64,000 nt of DNA from Oscarella lobularis (taxonomy: Eukaryota; Porifera; Homoscleromorpha; Homosclerophorida; Oscarellidae), in contig NC_089192.1 of assembly GCF_947507565.1 (NCBI RefSeq), positions 1,798,001 to 1,862,000 on the forward strand, read 5' to 3'. Position numbers and translations under genes: made by a program. The notes under the pieces were generated by a model. The model was given only the letters and a program-made list of their open reading frames with translations, did not search any database and had not been told where the DNA came from. The stretch's first letter is position 1. The number at the start of each line of letters is the position of its first letter. Shown here piece after piece: positions 44,031-56,300 of this stretch.

Positions 44031-44365
44031 GATGCCATTTGGTGGAGGAATGCAACGCTCTCACGTGCGCGACGCCCATTAGTTCATACTTTTTCGTAGC
44101 AATACCTATAGTTTCGAATGTTCGAAATGGAAGGAATGTACCACTGAAGAAATTTGAGCAGAAAATCTTCAGCACAGAAGGCTAGCGAAAAGATTGGGAC
44201 GTTGCCACAAAGCAGTGAGCTAGTAGTAAGTTTCAATCAAGTTTTGGCTATAATCGGCAAGTGCTAACAACTAAAAAGAACGGGCTGTAGAAAGACGAAG
44301 TAAGGCTCACAATTTTACGGGATGGAAGAGTTGCGAGTCGCGCTTTGCTGTGACACCCAATGAAA

Positions 44366-46316
44366 AGCCGACGCTCATAATTAAATAAACAGGGCAGCCA
44401 ATCAACTGCGTCAAAGCATAGGAACGGGTCCCCCTTAGGGGACCCTTTCCCTTTAGTAATGCGAATAACCGCAAACTTTGATATGACAGACACGGACGTG
44501 GACGACAATGTACAGATCGAAATTTTCAACCGATTGAAAGAACTCGGCTTCAACGTCACCGTCATTACCGGCGCCATCCTGAGAAACGACGGAACGAGAG
44601 AAAACATAAAGAAACTTATTTACAAAAGAGAAAGCTCACACGATTTTTTCATAGAACATCTCACTGAGCTGCATGAAGATTTACCGGAAATCGTTACCGA
44701 AGCGGAAGTGAAACAGTTGATCGAGAGAAGGATTAAAAATCCTCTATCCTATACTGATGAAAACGCTCTTGTCGCACCGAAGAACCTTCTTCTAAAAATT
44801 GAATTCGATCTCGATCCCTCGCAAGATCTCGCGTTCGTTTTTGCTCGTAGTGAGAACAACGGTGACAGACGCAAGCGTGCATGGTGGACCAGCAAGGCAA
44901 AACGAGTTCACGCTTCCATTGCTGTTGGCGTCGGCGAATCTTTCGGAGAATTCATCGATGGTATTGTGGGAAGGAAGAAATAACTTATGCACTACATTGA
45001 ATGAAGCTAGTGACCCTGCGATGCTGAGCTGAAGTTTGTCTGCATGTTTGTTGTCTGTGTTCAATGCAAGTTGTGCCTTCCATATATGCGAATGCGGCCC
45101 CTTACACACACAGTACTGCCCTCATTCGCAATGCCAAGATATTCATCGCAAGGACATGCAACTGATAAATTGACCTTTTATCGTACGACGTTCTATACAT
45201 ATATTTATTGCTGTCCACTTTTGGGCCACACTCCGTCTATCTCTCTCCAATAAGCCGGGGGAACAAACGTTTTATTGTAGCAAAGCCCAAAGTATTTTGT
45301 ACACGATCATGCTTAGTACAGAAGGAGCGTTTAGATGTGAATGGAATTCATGTTGTGATCTGTATAATTCTGAGAAGTCCTGTTAGAATGCTATATCCAC
45401 AAGGATGCCTCTAAAGCAGCCAATGGCACCTATCCGCCTGAATACAACAGCAACTGTTCGTCTAATTCGCGAAGCATTGCATGCGATGAAACGATGTAAA
45501 GCCGGTAATGTTCAAAGGATTGACCAAACCAAAACACCGTTCCTGTAACTATGGCTGGATAGGAAGTTTCTGTGAAACTGCAATCTATTTCAAGGATGTT
45601 CACAATTACTTACGAGAAACCAGGAAAATGTACATGAGACAGAGGATGAACAGGAGACATATGAAACTTACTCTTTTGCTCGAATGCATGAGTGTTAGAA
45701 CGATAGAGTCTGCTCGGCACCGGAAACATACAAATAGATTCAAAGTAGCGTCTCTCTCGTCACAACCAACTGATGCGTATTGCGATGCCTTTTCTAGAAT
45801 TAGCATAGTTTCCCTAAAGCACAACTTTATATATCTTCATAGATTGAACTAGGAGCAAGGATATCATCATATTCATGGCGATATTCTAAGGATAAGGCAA
45901 AATAGATTAGGATTGCCTTCTGGTAAATGAACTAGAGCATCTCACTTCAAACAAGGAACTGTTCAAAATTTGAAAAGAATTTGTGCCTATACATGATTTC
46001 CAAACTGAAAGTAGTGAAACGTTGTGAGATGACAACTTCAAACGTCGACACAAAACCTACATGAGCTACATATCTGTACTATATAATTGAGGTGATCGAC
46101 GACTGGACGTTGTGCCTTCAAATCCGTTGGATGAAGACTTCGATTCTATAATTAAATGTATATACACCTATAAAGGAAATAGAAATCTATGTTACCATGT
46201 AGAGATTGATCGATCGATCGATCCCACCGTGACGGATATTTTCTATCGACAATAATTCACGCGTTGCAGCATTGAGTGTACCCACGTACATCGACGCCGA
46301 GAAAATATCCGACACG
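44366..46316 (+). repeat. Segmental duplication, copy 2
   Basis: Direct repeat of 1-108 joined straight to 1666-3510. The 1.5 kb between (promoter, signal exon, most of the intron) is deleted. The match ends near 46316 in the acgtacatcgacgccgagaa stretch. Confidence 0.85.
44459..44983 (+). pseudogene. Peptide precursor, copy 2 (signal exon lost)
   Basis: The second exon is open and close to copy 1, with the same GDRRKR site, an AWWTSKAKRVHAS start to the tail, and a GIVGRKK end. The fusion point places a chance ATG (44459) in frame, giving MRITANFDMTD with no signal peptide. Without promoter and secretion signal it is unlikely to be a working secreted precursor. Confidence 0.7.
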
Positions 46317-46319
46317 CAT

Positions 46320-46756
46320 TCGGACGGAGAATGCGAGTTTGCGGTAAATAATCCTAGCAACAACGCATGCGCGTTTGAAAGTCTGCCCTGCCCTCAAATA
46401 CAGAGCGCATTATCAAATACAGTACGTCAGAAAAGCGCCTAATTAGCAATCATGCAAGTATTTACAGTATGTAGGTAGGACTGAGCTGTAGTAGCTAACA
46501 GCTGTAAGGACAACGTGAATATGTGACAACATAAAAAATATGACGTCACACTATGGTATGCACTCGCGTACGGTAAGCGGTGGGAGGCTCATCATGATGG
46601 CAACACGGTGAACACCGGGCCATCATTCTCTAGTTAATAATTAGATTTGTCATTCGTGCGCATGCGCATCATCTTGAGAAGTCTCTTCGCCGAAAGAAAC
46701 GAAAGAAGTCGTCGAATCGCTTGTATTGCGACGCTGGCAGACTACTAGAGTCGAAA
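46320..46756. promoter_or_regulatory. ROCO gene upstream region with NRF1-type palindrome (46657-46668)
   Basis: No gene. A perfect TGCGCATGCGCA lies at 46657-46668, 89 bases before the ROCO start codon. The same 12-mer occurs upstream of both Kelch-kinase genes. Confidence 0.5.
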
Positions 46757-49700
46757 ATGACATCGTTTGCTCGTTCTACGATCGATCGATTGGCCACAAT
46801 AATCGAGAAGAAGGAAAATTGGGATGATTTGCGCCGTTTTCTTTCTACGGAAAAAGGATTTCGATCTGATCAGGTATGAAATGGTTGCGTTTCTGATCGC
46901 TGCACACCATTGTATTCTCCTTTTCGTTAGTACGAACATGGCTTGTCATTAGTTCACTATGTGGCGCGAAGAGAATTTGATTCGGCGGAGGAAGCCGATG
47001 AGTGGCTCACTTATGCGATTATGCAAAAGAATCAAGGCATTGAAAGGATATCAGGATTGGTATGAATACGTTTTGGATTGGTAAATTAATTGATGGGTGG
47101 ATGCAGTTGGAACTCCGCCCACTTCACTGTGCGTGCGAGTGGGGAAATATTTTTGGCGTTGAATGGCTCGTCAGTCATCGTGCAAATATCAACGTGAAAG
47201 ACCTCGTATGACTTGGAATTGATTTCATATTGTTTCACTCGTCACTCTTTTTAGTATGGACGAACGCCATATTCTTATGCCTGTGCAAGTTCCGTTGACA
47301 CAGTGAAGAAGATGGTCTATCTCGAAGAACATGGATACATTTTGTCACCAGATGATATTGTAATAGAATTGATATCAACCCTCTCTCTCGCTGCGATAAC
47401 TTTTGATTTATAGGTTTTGGCAGCTCAAAATCAATTTTCGTCATATGAAGAAGCAAACGAGATTTTTCATCATTTCGTCAATGAAAAGGAATTGAGTGTC
47501 AACGCTATTAATCACGTGATATATGATGTTCTTTTGTTTGCTACATGTGCAATATTTGTAATAGTATGGGAACACTCCTCTGCATCGTGCCTGCGAGAAT
47601 GGAAGCATTTTTGGAGTAAAGTGGCTCATGGAACATCACGCTGATATCAATAGAGTCAACTCGGTTAGAATATTTCTCTTGTGATAAATTTATTCTTATT
47701 TCATCTTCAGGATGGTGAAACGCCTTTTATGTGTGCGTGTCGAAGTTCCACCAATCGTTCAGCGATAGTTCGCTACTTGGATGAAAAAGGAGCGGACTGT
47801 CGAGCAAAAGATTACGTGAGATGTTGTTTATTTGCTACAAAGTCAATCAACAAATTGCCGTCTTTTTTATTCAGAGAGGGAAGACGGCTTTGTTTCATGC
47901 CACCGAAACCTCAGAGTGTGCAGATGACGAAGTGAAAGATGTTCTTCGATATCTTGTCATTGAGAGAGGCATTGATATCAATTCTGTTGATAAGGTCGCA
48001 TTCTTACTATATTTTGCATTTTCGTTTGTCAATTCTATTTTTAGAAGGAAAGGACACCCTTATTGGAAGCATGTAAAAAACGCCCTTCTTTCATCGTCAT
48101 TCAGCAACTAATTGAATTAGGAGCGGGTGTTTCTCTCAGAGACAAGGTTAGTCAGAATTCTCATTCCTCACTCGTTCTCTATTCAATTCTTTGTAGAAGA
48201 AACAAAATGCATTGCATATGGTTGCACAGAACTATTCAAGCGTACACAAGTCAATTATTGATCTATTGATTGAGAACGGTTGTGACGTCACCTGTCAAGA
48301 CAAGGTGACGTGTTTTCATTTCTAATTGATAATAATTTATAAATGTGAATTTTAGGAGGGAAAGACACCTTATGAAGTAGCGCGTGATGGTGAAAATAGA
48401 GCTCTCCTTCGACAGCATTACGTACGTCATCATTTATGTTCAATTCCCGTATGTAATTGATTTAATAGGACGCCGCTCGATTTTCAGTTCTTCAAAGAGA
48501 AAAAGTTCGTCCAGATTCGATTAAAGTGTGCGTGGTTGGGGACGAAATGGCGGGAAAAACGACGTACGTGAATTCTCTTCTTCAACTCAATGAACCCCCA
48601 CCCAAAGAAGATGATCGTACACCCGGGGTTGATATCCATAATTGTGAAAATGAGGAAGTTGGCAAAGGATCGTGGTGGGATTTTGGGGCTCAGCCCACAT
48701 TCCACAGTGCACATGGTCTCTTCTTTCGTCAATCAAATACAATGTTCAATCTCATTCTTCCTGTTTGGGAGGAAAAAGATATGACGTCAGAAATCATTCA
48801 TCGTCTTTTAGAAAAAGGACGATATTGGTGTGCGTTCTCCAAGGCTTCAATGAGAACGCTTTTGTCTGACGAAAATTCGCTCATTCACCTCGTCGTCATT
48901 TTCAATCTCATTCGTTTCAATGAGGAGGCTGGCCCTGAATTGAGATTTCAGCTGAAAGAAGTCGCCGAAGTTTTTCAGAGAGAATTCGGCGACACATTTA
49001 AAGTGTCACACGTGATCGAAATGGATTGCAGCAAGAGCCAATCAGATAGCATGAAGGACTGCCGAGCAAAATTGAAAGAAATTCGCGAAGAAATGCTGAA
49101 GGTAAGAATTATGTTCTTTGGCCATTCTTCAATTTCCTTTGTCCTGTGTACAGACGGCAGAAGGTGTTCCTAAATTGTGCCAAGCCATCGAGGAGTATCT
49201 TTCTCTTCCAGACGAGAAGAGAAAGAAACCGTTGGCTTATTTTCTGACCACCGAAGAATTCGAAAAGTGGGTCGCTGAAGAAGTTGGCATTACGTTGAAT
49301 GGCGACGAGAAAAAAGTGGCCATCGAATATCTTGACTCATCCGGAATAGTGAGTAATTAATAAATAATTGTACGTGTTTAAATAATTGATTAATTATTTT
49401 AGATTATTAATCTTGGTTGTCGAATTTGCGTTCGACCCATTTGGCTTTGTCACAACGTCATTGGTCCAATTCTCGCTCCGCCCAATTTTGTCATCTTCAC
49501 GCCAACCAAAGAATCGGCCATGTCATCAAAGGAAGACATGGCACGGGCTCTGAGGGCTTTTGAAAATCTTTTCAATATAAAAAAGGTCATCCGTCTCCAT
49601 TTGTGGCGACAGTTGACGAAGCAATTGAAGTTCTTCTCTACCTCGAACTGTGCATTCCGGTCCAAGGCAAGCCTGGAGTGTATCAAATACCCGCTCTTCT

Positions 49701-50608
49701 CAACGATTCCATTCCGGACGGCACGTGGGTTGAAGATGCGAAATTTGACGTGTATCGTGGCCAACGATACGAGTGCGATAAGCCGGTCGATATCATCTCT
49801 CCGTCGTCGTTCGTCACGCTTCAATCTCGTTGCTATCACATGCCCAACGTGAGCTACGAAGCTTGGAAGAACGGCTTCAAATTAATAAAGATCGCCGGTA
49901 GCAAAGTGATCCAGTGTCTTATGACAATGGGCAGAAAGAAAGAACACCATTGCATCGACGTCATTCTTCGCTGGTCGAGCAAAGACGACTGTGAAGCCGT
50001 CGCGAAGGAATTCCTCGACGAACTGAAACCAATGATCGCTGCCGTGTGCGACGAACGAAGTCCGGGAGACATTCTCAACTGGTTCTATATAGACAGTTCT
50101 CATCTCAAAGAACTCAACGAAGATCCGGCTATTTATTCGTCGCTTGAAGTCTATCAAAAGGTCAATGACAAGGCTCTTGATGACTTATTGTTCTCCGTTC
50201 GACCAGAAAGAAAGATCTTCTGCTGTGTCCGAGAATTAGTGATTACTGTAGCTCGGACGACTACTTCCGCTTCAGGTAAGAGCTCTGTCATAAAGAAAAG
50301 CTTTTAATTTCTTCGTTTAGGTTCTTTTCCCGCTGATGAAGATCCTGTGTCAGATTCTCTTCTTAAAGCGTGCGCTGCCGTCGACGGAACAGATCTGGAC
50401 GACATGTGTATGTTTTTTGACATCTGCGACGACGATCTTCGTGATATTTGTGAAAAGACGAGAGGCATCGTCGCTCGTCGATTTAAAGCGCTGAAGTTGT
50501 GGAAGAAGGGAGCAGACGCACCAAAAGTAAGCGTACTTCTTGGGTTGTTTGATCAGGTGGGCGTCGGACGATACGTTATTCAAAAAAAATATGAACAACT
50601 GTGCTCAC
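46757..50608 (+). CDS. Ankyrin / Roc-COR GTPase / Death-like protein (ROCO family)
   Basis: Fifteen exons with short introns: 46757-46873, 46931-47059, 47107-47205, 47255-47359, 47414-47515, 47565-47663, 47711-47815, 47875-47994, 48045-48146, 48197-48304, 48356-48421, 48469-49101, 49154-49348, 49403-50275 and 50321-50608. Exons 3-11 each hold about one ankyrin repeat (LRPLHCACEWGNIFGVEWLV, GNTPLHRACENGSIFGVKWL, GETPFMCACRSS, KTPYEVARDGENRALL). Exon 12 is a Roc GTPase: P-loop GDEMAGKTTYVNSLL, RTPGVDIH and WDFGAQ; the base-specificity NKxD motif is degenerate (FNLIRF). COR follows, then a Death-like domain (SDSLLKACAAVDGTDLDDMC, ALKLWKKGADAPKVSVLLGL). One base is missing in the A run at 49579-49584. 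The true end after 50608 is unclear; reading through the donor stops after CSRK. Relatives act as death or stress signalling scaffolds. Confidence 0.8.
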
Positions 50609-50821
50609 GTAAGTAGACTGTCTTTTCAGTATTTTATTATTTTGCTCGATGGCTGGCTGGACAAACTGTGATTCTTTGTAACTTTTCCTTTTGAGGTTTT
50701 CGTTTGGTTTTTATGTATATCGTGGGGGCGTGGTACTCTACCCGTGACATCAGTCAAAGTGCTATAAAACGAAATTTGAAGAACTGTATGGGTAGAGATA
50801 TTTTCAATGTTCTTAACTTGA

Positions 50822-51255
50822 GACCAACATCCCGGTCGAAATTTCACATTCTGGGAATGGTTCTACGGAATCATGGACCTTGTACTCATTAATTTTTCTC
50901 TCTAGATAGTTTCTTGGTTTTGTGGCGAAACAACAGGCTCAAGAACTCCCTCAAAGTCGTCCACCCGGAACGTTTCTCCTTCGTTTTAGGGACTTTGTAG
51001 GCGGCGGAGTGACGGTGGCTTGGGCCGCAGATAACGATCAAGGAGAACGTCAAGTGTGGAATCTACAGCCGTGGTGGGCAAAAGACTTTGCTATTCGTTC
51101 TGTAGCAGACAGGTAAGACACCTCCTCTATATACATACGAAATAAGAATATGTGTCTTTTCTCTATTTGAATTCACGATCTTCCACAATTGCAGTTTCTT
51201 TATCCAGATATTCCCAAGAATACAGCGATTGGTCAATATTATAATCTATTGCAAG
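50822..51255 (+). pseudogene. STAT5/6-like linker-SH2 fragment
   Basis: Pieces read PGRNFTFWEWFYGIMDL (50828-50876), then FLGFVAKQQAQELPQSRPPG and TFLLRFRDFVGGGVTVAW (50910-51112). VWNLQPWWAKDFAIRSVADR follows, then DLPQLQFLYPDIPKNTAIGQ (51174-51255). The order and wording match the linker and SH2 domain of STAT5/STAT6-type proteins; Arg in LLRF is the phosphotyrosine-binding residue. The first two pieces are separated by only 28 bases, with linker sequence missing. The third lacks an AG acceptor. No STAT N-terminal, coiled-coil or DNA-binding part is visible. It is a relic, or an exon set captured between two ROCO/Death genes. Confidence 0.7.
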
Positions 51256-51601
51256 GTGAGATCACTTTATGAAGTCAATTTTTTCTACCTCATGTATTAC
51301 ATTGAAGTTGATTCAAATTCTAAAAATACCTTCTACGTTTAACGATTCTTTGAGTCACAATTCTCGGAGGGTATTTAATTAATTAATTAATTAAAATTAG
51401 TCAATCCTATGAAACTTAATTTTGTTCCGGAGTGCCTCTACTTCCGTCTTGTGACTCGCTTTCTTAATTTGTATCCAAAAGACCCCAACTTTCTCGTCAT
51501 CAGTGCATCTTTTTAGTAGAAGATGGAGAGTCTCCAGTAGAGGGTTGGCAACTGTATTTTATTAATATCTGGATTATTTATAGTATTTTAGTGTGTTTCT
51601 A

Positions 51602-52337
51602 GATGAAATTCATTTGCTGTATCACAGCCGAGGGAATTGGATTGCTCTAACGATCAGTTACTTCAATGAAGACGTCGTGGCAAACGCAAGTCCGTCCGTT
51701 TTAGATTCAATTAGAATGCAGATATTCGAACACATGGGAAGTATATGCCAGCAAGGTATGGGTGGATTTAAATATAGCATATACTGTGAAATACGAGATG
51801 CCATATGCGCTGACGGAAATTTGGATATTGATGTAAATGTCATCCTATACTTCAGAAAGAGAAGTACAACTATCTGCCAAAAGATTCCAAGATGTACGAC
51901 AAATTTGGGAAACGCTTGCGAGTAAATCTAGAAGACTTTCTCAAAATTAACCGTTTGTTTAGGCACCAGATCACTTGCGCTACCCCACCGGCATCTCAAT
52001 GTAAGGTAGCAGAAGTGCGCTGTGCTCGATCAAATTTGTTTTTTACGGGTACACTTCCTGAGGTGATAAACAAATCTCTCATTTGCATTGTGGCAAACCT
52101 AGTCAAGGCAAATTGGGAAGATTTTGCTGCTTTCTTAGGACAAAATGCCACCGACATACCGCAATATATACCAAGAAAAGTCAAAAAGAAATTTTCTTAG
52201 GGCCATCCATGATGGTCATAGAGGATTTGGTAGCAGAATCCGGTCGAAAGGCAACGGTAAATGCTCTTATTCGAGCTTGTGCGCGGGGCGGAATTCACAG
52301 AGACAACATTGAAGATGATATACTAAGGAGATCTTGA
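51602..52337 (+). pseudogene. COR-like / Death-domain gene fragment
   Basis: Open pieces read LLYHSRGNWIALTISYFNED, IFEHMGSICQQGMGGFKYSI and MYDKFGKRLRVNLEDFLKIN. A Death domain follows (LVKANWEDFAAFLGQNATDI, then MMVIEDLVAESGRKATVNAL and IRACARGGIHRDNIEDDIL). The first part parallels the YRNVAYFHVYPGHRLEITL region before the Death domain of the 3724-6012 gene, so both belong to one receptor-like family. Frame breaks occur near 51865 and at 52178-52200 (an A/T-run area). The 5' part is missing. Confidence 0.55.
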
Positions 52338-52579
52338 GAATGTTCGTAGTTATACCTGAAGGGTTTATATTTAGTTCAGAGTCCGCCTTCTCTACGGATG
52401 AAAAAGCTATACTATATATGTATATAGAGTGGCTGAACTAACACTTTTGTTCTTTTTTCGCTAATTTTGTTGTAACCCCTGCTTGGACGAAGTTGCTCGC
52501 CAATGGCACTTCAAACGTATCCCTAACCCTAGTACATTATTTATGGTTTGACTGATTATAAGTACATTTGCTGCCATTA

Positions 52580-54530
52580 TCCGGGTATCATTAGTAGTTG
52601 ATGCCTTTATCCGGGTAATTGTCAAAGAAGTATAGTCGTTTTCGCTCAATTTTTCGCAGGACGCGTTTCGCTATTAGTAGGAGGCTTTCTAAGGCACTTT
52701 TCTACCCGCTGACGTCTTTATGAAAAAGTGAGGCTCCCTAAGTTGTCTCACAGATTTTCGCCTGGCGAAACGCAAGGTAAAGCTCGAGACGCGAGTGCAG
52801 ATATTCCATTCAACGGTACTCTGAATGCCTACAGTTAAAAGGGTTCGTCGCCGCAACTAAGTGGTTCCCCATCGCCCAAGAGCCGAATTCATCTGTCGCC
52901 GTTTCGAAGCTCTTCTCTCCTCCCTCGTATGTCGAATTCTTTTCTCCGTTGCGCGAAGAAAAGCTATAAGGTGTGTTTCCATGTGGTTTGAATTATGCGA
53001 GCGCACCATTTTCGCAGCGGTCGCCCTAGTGATTCTGAACCCCCAAAAGGGGCCTCACCCGTTCACCCCTCATATACTATCTATAGATTGATGTGAACTC
53101 GCAGCAAAGTACGAAGAGCGTGTCACTTAACTGTACTGTACTCACATGTAAGTAAACTCTCGTGTGTTGCAATTGTTTTATTGTGGAGTTCGTATAGAAA
53201 ACGTCAAAGCCTCTGCTCGAAACTCTAACAAGCGAAACGAAAATCATTTGGAAAGTAGGTGACGTACACACCAATCTCTTGTACTTGCATTCGTCTTCTC
53301 TTTTTTTTAGTTTATCGACTTTGTCTTTGCTGATTAGCGTCCTAGTTGAATTGGGGATGAGCTCCATAGATTCTTGGTAAGATGTTTGGATGCTTGGGAA
53401 CGACAATGAAACAGGGATCATGACTAATATGTAGCAGTAAGCCGCCGTCTTGAATAACCTATGGGAGCTAACCTAAGTGTCATAAGCAGGATTTTTTTTT
53501 TCAACGCTGAACGATTTCAAAGCATCAACTTCGTCTTCGCAATCTTATCTATCAGTTCCAGTTTGAAAAATTACACGAGATTGGTGATCGCTTGATGGTC
53601 GCCCGATCACAGGAGCCTGTATGTATCATCTTACATCTCGAGTAGCGCTCCTCATAGAGGAGAGAGAAATTCGCTAGCATCACATGCTTATAGGCGAACA
53701 ATATCTAGATCGTAACTGCTTTCTACTGCTTCATTGGTGATGCACATTAGTGGCTGGGGACGCGGGTGCGGCTACCTGGAAGTGGTGATTATGTTGTGAC
53801 CTACTGAGTCGGTGCCGCGGTAGGTCAGTTGTGAATGATCCGGATTTCGTTGTCGCTGTAATTGGGTAAGAGACGTGCCCATGCGTGATCATCATTTCAT
53901 CGTTCTCGGAGCGCGGAATGTCCTGCCGTGATGCAATCATCCGATGCTGCAGCGCTTCCACAATGAATCGTTGCAGAATCACAAAGGACGTCATGTTTTC
54001 TTGCATGGTGTACTTCTTGCTCTACGCAGTTGGGGTTTAAGGGAGGAGGGATTTTTTGCGCGTGCGTGTCTTTATAGTTAGGGCGCGGCGTGACGCAATG
54101 AAAAATAGACTAGGAAATAATTTTTTATTCAATAAAACACGGAAATAAACCGGAAGTCATTTCAAGCTTTAAACGATCGTCCTTTCGGCGTCTTCAGGCA
54201 GGGAGGGCGATTCACCCACGCCCCCTGGTGGACACGGAGCCCGGAGCTTCGGTTGACCCACGAAGCACGGGGTACGGCCTCTTTATCCTCGATTGGCCTC
54301 GGAGATGGGCCTTGGAAGTGAAGCGTCCTCGGATGTGAGTCCGCCACCCATGTTATCCAAGGGGACCGCTATTGTGACCCACCGCGTCTCGCCATAGTGG
54401 GGAAGCCAACTCTATCGGCCCCTGCTATAGAGGTGTGGCCTCTTTCACCTCATTGGCCTCGGAGGTCTTTGGGAGTAGATAACACGCTTGAGCAAGAACG
54501 TCAGCAAAATTATTTCAAACGAGTTTCTAG
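52580..54530 (+). mobile_element. Helitron-family element C (Rep-less, opposite orientation)
   Basis: Starts at 52580 with TCCGGGTATCATT after an A and has a candidate 3' CTAG at 54527-54530. It is the inverted counterpart of element B, including the 280-base replacement segment and the GC-rich end (54060-54480). Similarity to B continues past the CTAG to about 54812. About 95 bases after the end of the Death fragment it forms the right border of the ROCO cluster. Confidence 0.7.
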
Positions 54531-54814
54531 CACGGGATGAAGAAAAAAAGACATCAGCAACAAAAAACAATGCTGCCTGCTCAAAGTATAAGTCACCTGT
54601 TTACGCAACGCCGTGAAAATAATATACAAGTACAAAGGGAATAGTCTTGTCCGTTGTGATGAGTTCATGCAATTTTTTTCACGGCCACTTGCATGACGTG
54701 CCAGAAGCAAATGTACGTCTGCAAAACGAAAAGAAAGATGTGCGTTTATTTAGAGAGTTACTTTCTGCTTAACAACCTGCATAAGAACCTGTTCCGAGCT
54801 TTTCATTGGGGAGC

Positions 54815-55310
54815 TAAGCTGAGAATTGCGACAAACTCGTTAGACTGCGTTGCGCTTCTTCAAGTGAGTCTAGAAGAGTTTGACGTCGACATTCCAGACC
54901 ACGACGTTCGGTTCGATGTTGCCGCTCCATTTTATATCTGAGAAAAAATAATTTAATAAAACCTTTATTCGAATTATCGAATCTCTTTAGTAATGGAATA
55001 ATTTTTACTTTTCCTCTGCAAGAAATAAGCATTGAGCTTCGAGAGTCAGGCACCGAGACTCGATTTCAACACAAACAACCGTACTTCGTACTCAGTTAGT
55101 GAAAAACTTTATTTCGTCACTTGTCCAGATTGCTGCATCACTGTTTACTTTCTCTTAGTTCCCATTCAATATCTCGGAAACGAAGTCTGCCAAAATTATT
55201 ACTATTAACTTACTTGCAATGTTAAGTAACGCCCGATTCGTCTAGTGTCGTTATTCTAACATGCCTGATGGACGTGATTGCATAGAGGTTGATCCAAAAA
55301 AACTGCCTAG
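54815..55310. other. Intergenic, no gene seen
   Basis: Spacer between Helitron copies C and D; no supported exon. Confidence 0.4.
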
Positions 55311-56300
55311 GCGAAGTTGATACAGTACATAGATATCAATACGGCGCAGAGTACTGTTTATCGCGGTGTGAACCAGGCTCGATACTACATAGCAGCTCTG
55401 ATGCTCGTTCAGTCATCTCCAAGAAAAAGGACGAAAGCGAGCAAAGTAAAAGAGATCGGTGACCGCGGCACTCTCTTCCCTGATGATTTTCGTTTCGATG
55501 GTTCTCGAGGGTCTACATCGCTTTGCGAGACTCTTTCAGTCTGTCCTCGAAGCAAGGTATAGGCTCCACGAGGAATTCGCTCTAGCTAGACGAACGCTAT
55601 AATAAAACATATGCAATACAAAACAGAGTTTCACACACCCTTCGTAATTTTGTTCTCATATGCAATCGGTCTACATCGACCACCTCAAAATAATCAAGTC
55701 TAGTCATTCCTGCCAAACTGTTATCTAAAAATTAGCAATAAAAATTATTATCTGAAAGGATCTATGGTACGTCGTGGATAATAATTCAAAGATGTGTATG
55801 AGATAGCCCATTGGAGAACGGGAGAGGCCCCCTTTGGGGGTTCAGTATCACTAGGGCCATGGGATATGAACATCGTGCGCGCGCATAACTCAAACCACAA
55901 GGAGACAACCTTTTAGAGCATCGGAGAAAGGAATTGGACTTACTATGGAGGAGAGACGAGCTTCGAAACGACGACGGTTAAATTTGGCTCTTGGGCGATC
56001 GGGAACGACTGAGACGCGTCGACTGACTCGTCTACGTGCAGGCCTTTAGGCTACCGCCAAACGGAATACTGAACTCGCGCTGCGAGCTTTACCTTACGCT
56101 TGGCAATGGCGAAAATCTGTTCGTGAGACAACGTAGGAGGCCTCACTTTCTCGTAAATGCGCCAGCGTCTAGAAAAACTGCTCTGGAAAGCATCTTACTA
56201 TAGCCGAAACGCGTCCTGCGAAAAAATCCAGTCAAAACCCTGCAGTCAAAAGGATTACTCTTCGTTGACCATTACCCGGATGAAAACACGAACTATTTTT
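55310..56300 (-). repeat. Diverged Helitron-family copy D
   Basis: Strongly diverged relative of 13320-14310: tactgtttatcgcggtgtg matches 13333, the cgcgtcctgcgaaaaa stretch recurs, and it ends with ccattacccggatgaaaaca. Same orientation as element A. Confidence 0.55.

Noticed and set aside
51376-51400. ttaattaattaattaatta run
   Set aside because: Ordinary simple repeat.
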